Assembly: GCA_036821825.1 (NCBI GenBank)
Contig: DAISIV010000015.1
Span: 1 to 64,000, forward strand
Direction: 5' to 3'
Origin: CAITZA01 sp937915285
GTDB lineage: Bacteria; Desulfobacterota; Desulfomonilia; Desulfomonilales; Desulfomonilaceae
DNA: 64,000 nt
Position 1 is the stretch's first letter. Each line of letters opens with the position of its first letter. Below are positions 24,890-32,202 of the stretch, piece after piece. The notes under the pieces were generated by a model. The model had not been told where the DNA came from. It did no database searches and saw nothing but the letters and a program-made list of their open reading frames with translations. A program made the translations under genes and the position numbers.

Positions 24890-25258
24890 CAAAATTTCTT
24901 TAGAATCTCTCAAACATGGCGTACTGCCCTTTCATCGGTCTTGAAAAGTCGACAAGGGACAAGGCGCCATTTGTTTTTTTAAATGATTTGAGTTCTTTCC
25001 TCTAGCCAGGATATGTTACGCCAGAACCTTGGTGAAGCGCTTTACTTGTCCAGTTCTCGAATGCTCTCGGTCAATTGGTGTGAAAGCGACATCCCAGTGA
25101 CCTCAAATCTGACAGTTAAAGACATCTGGGACCTGACCGTTTATTTCCAGGACTATATTCTTCAGATTCCTGTCAGGTTCAGGTCAGCTCTTCGAATACT
25201 TCTATAAAAGGCTGATTGGCCTTTATAGATCGAGCAGTAACAGACAAGGAGTCGAGTA
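24890..25258. other. Intergenic region and leader of the silk-like gene
   Basis: About 370 bases, no supported gene. At 25201-25229 an 11-bp inverted repeat (TCTATAAA-A-GGC and GCCTTTATAGA, one bulged A, loop TGATTG) lies 30 bases upstream of the next ATG and would sit in its 5' leader. It has no U tract, so it may be a leader structure or an operator rather than a terminator. Confidence 0.45.
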
Positions 25259-25561
25259 ATGAAAAAAGTTATCGCCATCATCTGCATGCTAATCATCACA
25301 GTCTCAACCTTATTCACGGCGTCTGAAGCTATTGCTTCGGCATCGGCTGCTGCGGCTGCCGCCGGTGGAGGAGGGGCTTCTGCTGCAGCCGCTTCTGCGG
25401 GCTATGGTAGCGCTTCTGCAGCCGCCGCCGCATCTGGATCAGGATACTATGGAGGAGGGTCCTCAGCGGCCGCCGCATCGGCTGGAAGGGCTTCCGCTGC
25501 TGCCAGCGCCGCATCATCAGGATATAGATACAGGCCATCATGTAGCCCTTGCTGGCGCTAG
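25259..25561 (+). CDS. Exported silk-like Ala/Gly/Ser-rich protein
   Basis: 100 residues. A clean signal peptide (KKVIAIICMLIITVSTLFTASEAIA) is followed by about 60 residues made almost only of Ala, Ser, Gly and Tyr, arranged as poly-Ala blocks separated by GGGG, GYG, GSGYYGGGS and GR spacers, then a short tail SGYRYRPSCSPCWR with a CxxC pair. The alternation of poly-Ala with Gly/Tyr spacers is the same design as spider dragline silk, though the resemblance is by composition, not demonstrated homology. AAGGAG precedes the ATG. Codons for Ala vary (gct, gca, gcc, gcg), so the tract is not a simple DNA microsatellite and is under protein-level selection. Likely secreted and able to self-assemble (inference). 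Confidence 0.72.
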   Translation: MKKVIAIICMLIITVSTLFTASEAIASASAAAAAAGGGGASAAAASAGYGSASAAAAASGSGYYGGGSSAAAASAGRASAAASAASSGYRYRPSCSPCWR

Positions 25562-25649
25562 TCATGCAGAGATGATTGCGCTTCAGGTGGACTCATCCTG
25601 AGGCGCCCGATTAATAACTGATTGGCGCAAGAACGGAGAGGACAAGCTA

Positions 25650-26192
25650 ATGAAACTATTGATTGGCGCTATAGCATGCGCCTGCATTTCAGTAAGCGCC
25701 CAATTTGCAGTGGCCAACGATATTCAGGTAGGTGGGAACTGTATCAAAGCCATAGTGGCTTCAGGGCCTAACACTGCTGTGGCTGTGGCGACAGGCGCAA
25801 AATCTGCGGTAGCAATAAGCGGAGGGGTCCCTGGAAACTATTTCCGGACAAAACATAGCGTTACTGACATATCAAGGGCAAAGGAAAAAGAATCAGTAGA
25901 GGAGAAAAACGGGATAGCTGCCAAGCCTTCAGATAATTCTAAAATCAGGGGCAAAGTGGCTGTCGCAACAATGATAGCGCCTGATTCAAATTCGATAGTC
26001 ACAAGGTCGCTCGGCGCAAACTCAGGCGCCATTGCTGCGGTCAGTGACGGAGGTTTCATAGGAGTTTCCAGCATGGCCGGTAAAAGGCCTCAAATCTATA
26101 CGAGCAGCGAGGAAATGTTTAGGGATATCAATACAGACTTGACCCCTGAACTAGGGTTTGTCAAGAAATTCCTGGACCTTTTCGGTCTCTGA
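25650..26192 (+). CDS. Small exported protein of unknown function
   Basis: 180 residues with a signal peptide (LLIGAIACACISVSAQFAVA-ND). The mature part opens with a Val/Ala/Gly/Ser-rich stretch with strand-like alternation (AIVASGPNTAVAVATGAKSAVAISGG), then a charged linker (SRAKEKESVEEKNG), and a second stretch of the same style (KVAVATMIAPDSNSIVTRSLGANSGAIAAVSDGGFIGVSS). The C-terminus is an amphipathic helix (GFVKKFLDLFGL). I recognise no family. The two similar beta-prone blocks suggest a small fibre or surface-layer component. It sits 88 bases after the silk-like gene and may be its partner. Confidence 0.6.
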   Translation: MKLLIGAIACACISVSAQFAVANDIQVGGNCIKAIVASGPNTAVAVATGAKSAVAISGGVPGNYFRTKHSVTDISRAKEKESVEEKNGIAAKPSDNSKIRGKVAVATMIAPDSNSIVTRSLGANSGAIAAVSDGGFIGVSSMAGKRPQIYTSSEEMFRDINTDLTPELGFVKKFLDLFGL

Positions 26193-26239
26193 TGCTTTTC
26201 GGTGTGTCTTTCAACAAACATGTTGTTGTCTTATTGGAA

Positions 26240-26269
26240 TGGATCGGCCTCCGCCTTTTGGCCGGTCCA
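26240..26269 (+). terminator. Terminator-like hairpin after the exported-protein cluster
   Basis: TGGATCGGCC and GGCCGGTCCA form a 10-bp stem with one G-U pair around a 10-base loop, 48 bases after the preceding stop. A U tract is missing, so this is a weak terminator or processing hairpin. It would separate the exported-protein genes from the sigma factor operon. Confidence 0.4.
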
Positions 26270-26451
26270 TCAGATGAATCATCAGGTATCTTGTTGAGAA
26301 GGTGGACGCCCAACTAAACAGCGAGTCAATTTAACGTAAAATGCCACAAAATCTTGATCAGACGCATTCCAGTGAATATTTGTTCCAAATTGCGCAAAGG
26401 CTTGGTAAATTGTGAGCCTGTAATTACCTGGGTTTGGCATGAGGAACATCG

Positions 26452-27060
26452 ATGAGAGACGGAAACGTTGATCATGATCGGGATTTGGTTGCAAATTGCT
26501 TATCTGGATCTCAAGACGCCTGGAACGAATTTTACAGAAGATTTTCCGGTCTTATAAGGACAGTGGTGGTCAGAAAACTTGCCACACATAAAAGCGGTCA
26601 CGAAGATTTATGTCAGGACGTGTTTGTATCAATGGTGTCAGCGCTCAAAACATATGATTTTGCGCATCCTCTTTCCAAATTCGTTTGCGTAGTAGCAGAA
26701 CGGGTTTGCATCGACAACTTCCGTTTTGTTAGCGCAGCAAAGAGATCCGGCGACACTCAGTCGATAGAAAATGAAAACCTGGATTCTGATCACAACTCCA
26801 GTCTCGTAGACAGGTCAATGCTTCAGGACGACTTGTTCTGCAATGCCGAGCTGAAACAATACCTCAAGCTGGCGTTCAGGAAACTAGCTGAGAAATGCAG
26901 AAAACTGATCAGCCTAAGGTATGAGCAGGAACTCCAGTTCAGGGAAATAGCCGTGATCATGGGATCGAATGAAAACACAGTGACGGTTCAAACAAAGAGG
27001 TGCATTGACGAACTCAGGGCCCGGTACGCCGAAGTTCAGCAGAAAGGGGCCGTCAAATGA
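26452..27060 (+). CDS. ECF-type RNA polymerase sigma factor
   Basis: 202 residues. Region 2 is clear: FYRRFSGLIRTVVVRKL, then EDLCQDVFVSMVSALKTYD (the 2.2-2.3 core), and ERVCIDNFRFVSAAKR. Region 4 holds the helix-turn-helix: FRKLAEKCRKLISLRYEQEL, FREIAVIMGSNENTVTVQTKRC. Region 3 is absent, as in group 4 (ECF) sigma factors. The stop overlaps the ATG of the anti-sigma gene (ATGA), so the two proteins are produced in balance. ECF genes usually direct transcription of their own operon and nearby targets, so the upstream cluster of exported proteins is the obvious candidate regulon (inference). Confidence 0.92.
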   Translation: MRDGNVDHDRDLVANCLSGSQDAWNEFYRRFSGLIRTVVVRKLATHKSGHEDLCQDVFVSMVSALKTYDFAHPLSKFVCVVAERVCIDNFRFVSAAKRSGDTQSIENENLDSDHNSSLVDRSMLQDDLFCNAELKQYLKLAFRKLAEKCRKLISLRYEQELQFREIAVIMGSNENTVTVQTKRCIDELRARYAEVQQKGAVK

Positions 27061-28172
27061 CTCAAGATGACAATAATATCGACCATCCAACGGACTTGCT
27101 GTTGTCATTCATGGATGACACACTTGCTGTCGATGAGAAAAAAAAGGTCGCTAATCATCTTCAGGCATGTGATTCGTGTCGGACCGAAATGTCCGTTTTG
27201 AGGAATATAACTAAAGTATTAAAAGACAACAAGGCGCTTTTCTGTCCGGAACCCTGGGAACTTTTTGATTATGTGAAATCTGGTTCTGATCCTAAATCAA
27301 GGCTCAGGGATCATCTGTCTTCTTGTGAACTTTGCAGAAACGAGGTTGACACTCTTAGAACCAGAGCCTTGAGCGACTCAATGCCGGACCAGACCTGGAA
27401 CAACATTGTCATGGCCCTGCCCAGGCAAGGAACCAGGAAAGATGACCAGGAAACCAAATCCATTAGTCTCCTTAACTGGTTATATTCCTTTCTCAAAGTC
27501 CCTGCATTGGCAACTGCTGCGCTAGCTACCGTGATTTTCGCTTTCCTGTTATATCCCACAGGAAAGCCTGAATTCATTGCCACTCTCAGTTCTGAGGGCT
27601 GGGACGCTCCTTCCAAGAGGCTAAAGTTGATGTCTCCGGAAACCGATGTGGCGCTTATTCCCAAAGGTCTTCCGTTCAAGGGCAAACAGGCGCCGCAGTC
27701 CTCCGGGGATTCATCCAAACGGGCCGCTGATTCCGGTCCTGCGCCATCAGCCAAATCGTCAAAGGTGAGTTCTGAAAATAGCCAGACCTTGCCAAAAGTA
27801 GTTGTTGTCTTAATGCTGGACGAAAATTCAGTCCGTTTCAGCACGGAGCAGATAGATTCGCTTTATAGGCACCTTAAGCCGAATGAACTCATGAGAAGCA
27901 ACTTCGAATTCATACCCCCACGGGTCGTTCTTGAGACTTTCGGCAAAAAGGGCGTCAGGACCAACCAGACTAATGAACTGCTGGAACTCATGAAGACCCG
28001 ACTAAATGCAGATCGGGTCCTACTGGTATCCCTCACGGAGAAAAAACAGGCCTTTGAGATCAAGAGTGAACTTTTCGATGTTCACAATGGTCAGCTACTG
28101 AAACAAACGACTGAAACCGGAATCCCGTCTGGAGAACTCCCTGAACGGCTTTCCGGACTCTCTCGATTCTAG
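27057..28172 (+). CDS. Twin zinc-finger anti-sigma factor
   Basis: 371 residues. Two ZAS-type H-x3-C-x2-C motifs lie in tandem in the cytosolic N-terminus: NHLQACDSCRTE (about residue 40) and DHLSSCELCRNE (about residue 90). A single membrane helix follows (VPALATAALATVIFAFLLYP, about 145-165). The remaining 200 residues would be periplasmic: a Ser/Lys-rich linker, then a folded domain (VVVVLMLDENSVRFSTEQIDSLY, VLLVSLTEKKQAFEIKSELFDV). The outer domain is positioned to sense the periplasmic cluster products and release the sigma factor, the usual logic of ECF/anti-sigma pairs. The doubled ZAS motif is less common than a single one. Confidence 0.88.
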   Translation: MTQDDNNIDHPTDLLLSFMDDTLAVDEKKKVANHLQACDSCRTEMSVLRNITKVLKDNKALFCPEPWELFDYVKSGSDPKSRLRDHLSSCELCRNEVDTLRTRALSDSMPDQTWNNIVMALPRQGTRKDDQETKSISLLNWLYSFLKVPALATAALATVIFAFLLYPTGKPEFIATLSSEGWDAPSKRLKLMSPETDVALIPKGLPFKGKQAPQSSGDSSKRAADSGPAPSAKSSKVSSENSQTLPKVVVVLMLDENSVRFSTEQIDSLYRHLKPNELMRSNFEFIPPRVVLETFGKKGVRTNQTNELLELMKTRLNADRVLLVSLTEKKQAFEIKSELFDVHNGQLLKQTTETGIPSGELPERLSGLSRF

Positions 28173-28189
28173 TCAAACAACATTACCTT

Positions 28190-28231
28190 CCACCGTTTCG
28201 AAGAACTCGCTGAGGCCTGAGAAAACGGTGG
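28190..28231 (+). terminator. Inverted repeat after the anti-sigma gene
   Basis: CCACCGTTT (28190-28198) and AAACGGTGG (28223-28231) are a perfect 9-bp inverted repeat with a 24-base loop, 18 bases after the anti-sigma stop. The second arm is followed by GGGGAAAATG, not a U tract, so termination is uncertain. Confidence 0.4.
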
Positions 28232-28335
28232 GGGAAAATGTTTGAGCTATTGTGGGCATGATTTATGAGGTGGCATAATTCGTCCATTCTCATTCTGACA
28301 AGTAAAAATCCATATTGAATGGCAGGGCTTGAAAC

Positions 28336-29187
28336 GTGAATGAAAATTCCTTTTCCATTCGTCGAATGAACCGCAATGAACTGGATATCGCCATGGATTG
28401 GGCGACATTCGAAGGTTGGAATCCAGGCAAACATGACGCGGAATGTTTTTATGAAGCGGACCCGAACGGCTTTTTCATGGGACTGCTAGACGGGGAGCCC
28501 GTAGCGATGGTTTCAGCAGTGCCTTACGGAGAAACCTACGGCTTCATGGGCTTCTACATTGTTAAACCACAGTACCGAAACACAGGTTTTGGAATGAAAA
28601 TGTGGGATTCGGGCATGAAATATCTGGGTGCCCGTACAATTGGATTGGACAGCGTGAGGCCAGACCTGGTCTCACTCCAGAAACCCGAATTCACACCGTC
28701 ATGGCTCAATTTCAGGTTCAAATGGATCAAGAACAGGCAATTCCGGAGGGATTCCAGCATCGTGAATCTTGTTGAGACTCCATTGGGTCAACTAGCGGAA
28801 TACGATCAAACGGTATTTGGATTTGCCAGGGAGGATTTCCTCAAATCCTGGATTAACCGGCCGGGAACGACGGCCCTTGGAATGATGCTGAACGGAGAAT
28901 TTGCAGGATATGGAGTCATAAGGGAATGCCGTGAGGGCTACAAGATAGGACCACTGTTTGCGGAGAATAAAACGGTTGCAAAGTCGATATTCGATGCGTT
29001 AACTCGAGACGTCCAGACAGGGGCGCCAATATTTCTCGATGCGCCTCAAGTGAACACGGAAGCGGTGTCGATCGCCGATGAACTGGACATGCTGGAGGTA
29101 TTCAGAACCACGAGGATGTACAATGGTCTGGCGCCAAATCTACCACTGGAAAAGTGGTTCGGCTTGACGAGTTTCGAGCTTGGTTAA
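28336..29187 (+). CDS. GNAT family N-acetyltransferase (YitH-like, two-domain)
   Basis: 283 residues from a GTG at 28336. The N-terminal GNAT domain shows FSIRRMNRNELDIAMDWA, GEPVAMVSAVPYGETYGFMGFYIV and the acetyl-CoA loop KPQYRNTGFGMKMWDSGMKYL (Q/R-x-x-G-x-G/A type). The C-terminal half (LAEYDQTVFGFAREDFLKSWINRP, GYGVIRECREGYKIGPLFAEN, VFRTTRMYNG) matches the extra domain of YitH-type acetyltransferases. The acceptor is unknown. It faces the Lon-type gene tail to tail across 41 bases. Confidence 0.88.
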   Translation: MNENSFSIRRMNRNELDIAMDWATFEGWNPGKHDAECFYEADPNGFFMGLLDGEPVAMVSAVPYGETYGFMGFYIVKPQYRNTGFGMKMWDSGMKYLGARTIGLDSVRPDLVSLQKPEFTPSWLNFRFKWIKNRQFRRDSSIVNLVETPLGQLAEYDQTVFGFAREDFLKSWINRPGTTALGMMLNGEFAGYGVIRECREGYKIGPLFAENKTVAKSIFDALTRDVQTGAPIFLDAPQVNTEAVSIADELDMLEVFRTTRMYNGLAPNLPLEKWFGLTSFELG

Positions 29188-29228
29188 TTTATGAACTGAC
29201 GTTTTGTTCATGGCAATGGGTGAATCTT

Positions 29229-31238
29229 TCAAGGCTCCAGGGCCAGTTCCACGAGATCGGCAACTTTATCAACCAAGACGACATCCATGCCAAGGCAAAT
29301 GTCAGGTGTAAGGCTTTCTACATCGGCCCTATTGCTGCTGGGAAGGGCGACGGTTTTTACTCCGGCTCTTTGCGCCGCCAGTATTTTTTCCCTTATTCCA
29401 CTCACCGGAAGAATTTTTCCACTCAGAGTGATTTCACCACTAACCGCTACGTCCCTCCTGGCTGGCTTTTGAGTGAGCAGAGAGATGAGAGATACGGCGA
29501 TGGTAACTCCGGCGGAAGGACCATCTTTTGGTATAGAACCTGCGGGAATATGGATGTGGATGTCCTGATCAAAAAAGAAATCCGGTTCAATCCCAAAGGA
29601 CTGGGCGTGGCTTCGTATGTGGCTTAAGGCCGTCTGGGCCGACTCACGAAGGACACTTCCCAGAGAGCCGGTCAAAATGAGTTGTTGGGTACCCTTCATT
29701 TTGGTGGACTCCACAAAAATTATCTCCCCACCAAACTCCGTCCAAACAAGTCCTGTTGATACCCCAATCTGATTGTCCGAGTCAGCGACTTCGTGGCGGT
29801 ACCTTCTCGGGCCTAGGAGTCTTGTCACCATCTCTTCGTCAACGGTAAGAGGTTTTGACGAAAAGCCATCTCGTATCGAAATCATGGCCAGTTTTCGGAC
29901 GACATTCGCTATTTCGCGCTCCAGATTCCTCAGGCCGGCTTCACGAGTATAATCCGATATCAGTTGTCTGACCGCCGCATCGGTAAAAACAACTTGAGAA
30001 CCTTTCAGACCATTATCCTTTAATTGATTGGGAATCATGTAATCTCTTGATATCTCCAGTTTCTCCTGTTCTGTGTATCCGGAGAAATATGTGACCTCAA
30101 GTCGGTCCAACAAAGGGGTTGGCAGGTTCTCAACAACATTTGCCGTTGCAATAAACATCACGGACGACAGATCAAAAGGGACGTCCAGGTAATGATCCAC
30201 AAAATTACGGTTTTGTTCAGCATCCAGGATTTCCAGGAATACGGATGCGGGATCCCCCCGGAAATCCTGACCTATCTTGTCAATCTCATCAAGCATGAAT
30301 ACCGGATTGTTTACCCCGAGCCGTTTTATCTCAGCGATTATCCTGCCCGGCATTGCGCCAACGTATGTTCTTCTGTGCCCCCTCAATTCAGCCTCATCTC
30401 TAAGACCTGCAAGAGAAAGTCGGACGAATTTTCGTTCCATGGCCTCCGCTATTGCCTGGCCTATGGATGTTTTTCCTGTTCCGGGAGGTCCGGCAAAGCA
30501 AAGTATGGGGCCTCGTGTTATTTGAGCGCTCTTGCGTTTCTGACATATCTGTTTCACCACTGTCCGCAGTTCATCAATTTTGAAAGGCTTGGCCAGAAAA
30601 TTTGAGACCCCCGTCGTGAAAGCCTTCACTGCAGTGTCAACCGTTGCGTAGCCTGTTACCATCACAATGTCGGTATTGGGAAAATTCTTTTTGATGGATT
30701 CTACGAGCTGAACACCATCAAGCGACTCCATCCTGAAGTCAGTAAGAACCAGATCGAACTCACCGTGTTCAATCGTCTCAACGGCCTCTAATCCGCTCGA
30801 ACAAACCTCGACTTCGTATCCATCCTTCAAGAGCACGTGCTCAATATTGGACCTGGCCATTTCTTCATCATCAACAACCAGAATTCTGTATCTACTCTGA
30901 TTGCGCAACGTCCTGACTGCAAGGTATTCCAGAACCCTTTGTTTGACATGAGGCAGTCCGTGATGCTTTCGTTGGAGAATTGACATAGCCCTGTCCAGAT
31001 CAAGATTGTCATTTGTTGAAGAATTCCACGGGAGATCTATCAGGTAATCTATATAGTTCAAGCCTATGGGGTATTCTGCCGCTGAAGTTTCTGTTTTCTC
31101 CAGTCTTTCCAGTTCCTTCAACACTACAGACCTGACGTTCTCCGGTAGTCGTCCCTTGTCAAGTTCAGATCTTATTTGGATCAGTTCTTCCGGTATTTCA
31201 GGCTTCTGAGTTTCAGTTTTACGAAAAAATGACATCAT
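29229..31238 (-). CDS. Lon-type AAA+ protease with an internal response-regulator receiver domain
   Basis: 669 residues. Residues 1-115 match only the last helical part of a Lon N-terminus (YIDYLIDLPW, VKQRVLEYLAVRTL); the globular substrate-binding domain is missing. A full receiver domain occupies 117-233 (acidic pair D123/D124, phosphoacceptor D167 in VLTDFRME, T195, K217 in AKPF). It replaces the few residues that normally join YLAVR to the ATPase. AAA+ motifs follow: GPPGTGKTS (250-258), LRGHRRTYVGAMPGRII, VFMLDEIDK. The protease domain has Ser575 in KDGPSAG and Lys618 in GIREKIL, so the catalytic dyad is intact. The receiver closely resembles that of the sigma-54 regulator at 33362, suggesting shared phosphorylation. 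It is divergent from the plus-strand unit starting at 31594. Confidence 0.93.
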   Translation of the reverse strand: MMSFFRKTETQKPEIPEELIQIRSELDKGRLPENVRSVVLKELERLEKTETSAAEYPIGLNYIDYLIDLPWNSSTNDNLDLDRAMSILQRKHHGLPHVKQRVLEYLAVRTLRNQSRYRILVVDDEEMARSNIEHVLLKDGYEVEVCSSGLEAVETIEHGEFDLVLTDFRMESLDGVQLVESIKKNFPNTDIVMVTGYATVDTAVKAFTTGVSNFLAKPFKIDELRTVVKQICQKRKSAQITRGPILCFAGPPGTGKTSIGQAIAEAMERKFVRLSLAGLRDEAELRGHRRTYVGAMPGRIIAEIKRLGVNNPVFMLDEIDKIGQDFRGDPASVFLEILDAEQNRNFVDHYLDVPFDLSSVMFIATANVVENLPTPLLDRLEVTYFSGYTEQEKLEISRDYMIPNQLKDNGLKGSQVVFTDAAVRQLISDYTREAGLRNLEREIANVVRKLAMISIRDGFSSKPLTVDEEMVTRLLGPRRYRHEVADSDNQIGVSTGLVWTEFGGEIIFVESTKMKGTQQLILTGSLGSVLRESAQTALSHIRSHAQSFGIEPDFFFDQDIHIHIPAGSIPKDGPSAGVTIAVSLISLLTQKPARRDVAVSGEITLSGKILPVSGIREKILAAQRAGVKTVALPSSNRADVESLTPDICLGMDVVLVDKVADLVELALEP

Positions 31239-31359
31239 TCCCTCGTCCAGAACACGTTTTAAGACTCACATCATAATCCGCCAGATTATTTCTGCAAGAT
31301 GTTTAATTGGATGCGATTCGGACTACCGACGGACGAACCTGGCCCCTCAGGTCCAACAG

Positions 31360-31372
31360 TTGCATAATGCAA
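31360..31372. promoter_or_regulatory. Palindrome TTGCATAATGCAA, candidate activator site
   Basis: TTGC-N5-GCAA dyad, 178 bases upstream of the sigma-54 promoter at 31537. The identical 13 bases recur at 36318 ahead of the second sigma-54 unit. Likely a binding site for the sigma-54 response regulator encoded at 33362. Confidence 0.65.
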
Positions 31373-31445
31373 TGAAGGTGTGCGGATCCCTTGGAGCGAA
31401 AAACTTCCGCTAAATCAGCTTTTAAAGCTTCAGAGAAAATCATTG

Positions 31446-31458
31446 TTGCGAATTGCAA
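31446..31458. promoter_or_regulatory. Palindrome TTGCGAATTGCAA, candidate activator site
   Basis: Second TTGC-N5-GCAA dyad of this unit, centred about 85 bases upstream of the -24 element. The 15-base string TGTTGCGAATTGCAA recurs in inverted orientation at 36419-36433, ahead of the other sigma-54 promoter, which argues against chance. Confidence 0.65.
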
Positions 31459-31536
31459 TGTTGTTGACCACAAACCCCATTAATCCATCCAGGGCAAAAT
31501 AACCTGAATCACATGTAACTACAGCATCTTAAATCT

Positions 31537-31553
31537 TTGGCACATTAATTGTA
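31537..31553 (+). promoter_or_regulatory. Sigma-54 promoter of the small protein/TauE unit
   Basis: TTGGCACATTAATTGTA fits the TGGCAC-N5-TTGC consensus except for TTGT, with GG (31539-31540) and GT (31551-31552) ten bases apart. The start of the first gene is 41 bases downstream. Confidence 0.75.
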
Positions 31554-31593
31554 TTAACGATGAACAAACGCCAAGTCTTAACTGGAGGTCATC

Positions 31594-31776
31594 ATGAGGC
31601 AGTTTGTGGAAATGTTTTTGGCTATGTCAGCGGCGGTCGCATTTGCGGAAGAAGGTGAATTCAATACCGCCAGTTCCCTGTGGAGACATTCTCGACCGGA
31701 CTTTGGGACTGTTGATAAGCTCCAGACCAGGAAAACAGCGAGACCATCTTTAAGAAATCCCTCAATGAGGGCCTAG
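31594..31776 (+). CDS. Small protein of the AFAExGExxTA type, first gene of a sigma-54 unit
   Basis: 60 residues, GGAGGT seven bases before the ATG. The first 30 residues (MRQFVEMFLAM, AVAFAEEGEFNTASSLW) align without gaps to the N-terminus of the protein at 36547: A10, M11, A14, F17, A18, E19, G21, E22, T25 and A26 are shared. The second half is Arg/Lys/Ser-rich and shows no matching domain. It has no signal peptide by strict rules, although residues 6-18 are moderately hydrophobic; a short cytosolic helix-pair is likely. The function is unknown. The same sigma-54 promoter and activator sites control both relatives, so this is a stress-response small protein by association. Its last codons overlap an inverted repeat. 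Confidence 0.7.
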   Translation: MRQFVEMFLAMSAAVAFAEEGEFNTASSLWRHSRPDFGTVDKLQTRKTARPSLRNPSMRA

Positions 31777-31791
31777 TCTCTGAGGGATTTC
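31754..31791 (+). repeat. Strong hairpin with a competing inner hairpin at the end of the small gene
   Basis: GAAATCCCTCA (31754-31764) and TGAGGGATTTC (31781-31791) form a perfect 11-bp stem over 16 bases. An alternative, CCCTC-AAT-GAGGG, uses the same left arm. There is no U tract. It straddles the stop of the small gene and precedes the membrane-protein gene, so it may set relative expression by mRNA processing, stabilising the first cistron, or partial termination. Confidence 0.6.
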
Positions 31792-31861
31792 ACGAATAGC
31801 GTTTGCAGTTGCCTTACCGTTTGACACTCCATCGGAATGTCAAAAATTTCAGGAGAAAGAA

Positions 31862-32179
31862 ATGACATTGAGTTTAGCTTCTGGCAAGAAAAAACTAATT
31901 GGCAAAACCCTGTTTTATGGCGCCATAACTGGAGCCTTATATGCGGCAGCCTTCAGTCATGCGGACTTTTTAATGGCTGTATTCTCAAAGGGCGGTTATT
32001 ACGCTGCGTTCCCGATAGCTACAGTGTTTGCTTTTTCATTCGCGCATGGGTCATTTTCCAGCAATCTCTGGTCTGCGCTGGGTATAGAGGCGGAAAAAAC
32101 TAGGACCCAACCAAGACCGGAAAAAGTTGTCAGGAAGACTTCTCAGCGCCCGAGACCTCGCCTGCGCATGAGTTTGTAA
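31862..32179 (+). CDS. Small membrane protein upstream of the TauE/SafE permease
   Basis: 105 residues, AGGAGA seven bases before the ATG. Two hydrophobic segments (about 14-40, LFYGAITGALYAAAFSHADF, and 45-68, YYAAFPIATVFAFSFAHGSF) are followed by a strongly basic cytosolic tail (RTQPRPEKVVRKTSQRPRPR). I recognise no named family. It ends 23 bases before the permease gene and shares its sigma-54 promoter, so it may be a partner of the permease. The tail is probably cytosolic by the positive-inside rule. Confidence 0.75.
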   Translation: MTLSLASGKKKLIGKTLFYGAITGALYAAAFSHADFLMAVFSKGGYYAAFPIATVFAFSFAHGSFSSNLWSALGIEAEKTRTQPRPEKVVRKTSQRPRPRLRMSL

Positions 32180-32202
32180 AAATAGATCTGAAGGAGATAA
32201 AC

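Noticed and set aside
24900..25210. Short plus-strand frame (25013-25207) before the silk-like gene
   Set aside because: No Shine-Dalgarno, no protein-like composition.
25330..25520. Alanine-rich region as a CRISPR-like or microsatellite repeat
   Set aside because: Units differ in length and codon choice; it is coding low complexity. No CRISPR array is seen in the window.
25329..25565. Long antisense and out-of-frame frames over the silk-like gene
   Set aside because: They arise from the GC-rich Ala/Gly codon repeats and contain only low-complexity sequence, while the chosen frame has a clear signal peptide and ribosome-binding site.
29154..29627. Plus-strand frame of 157 codons after the acetyltransferase
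   Set aside because: It is antisense to the conserved protease domain of the REC-Lon gene.
31754..31791. Intrinsic terminator
   Set aside because: The stem is strong but no U tract follows and the next genes lack their own clear promoter, so I report a hairpin rather than a terminator.
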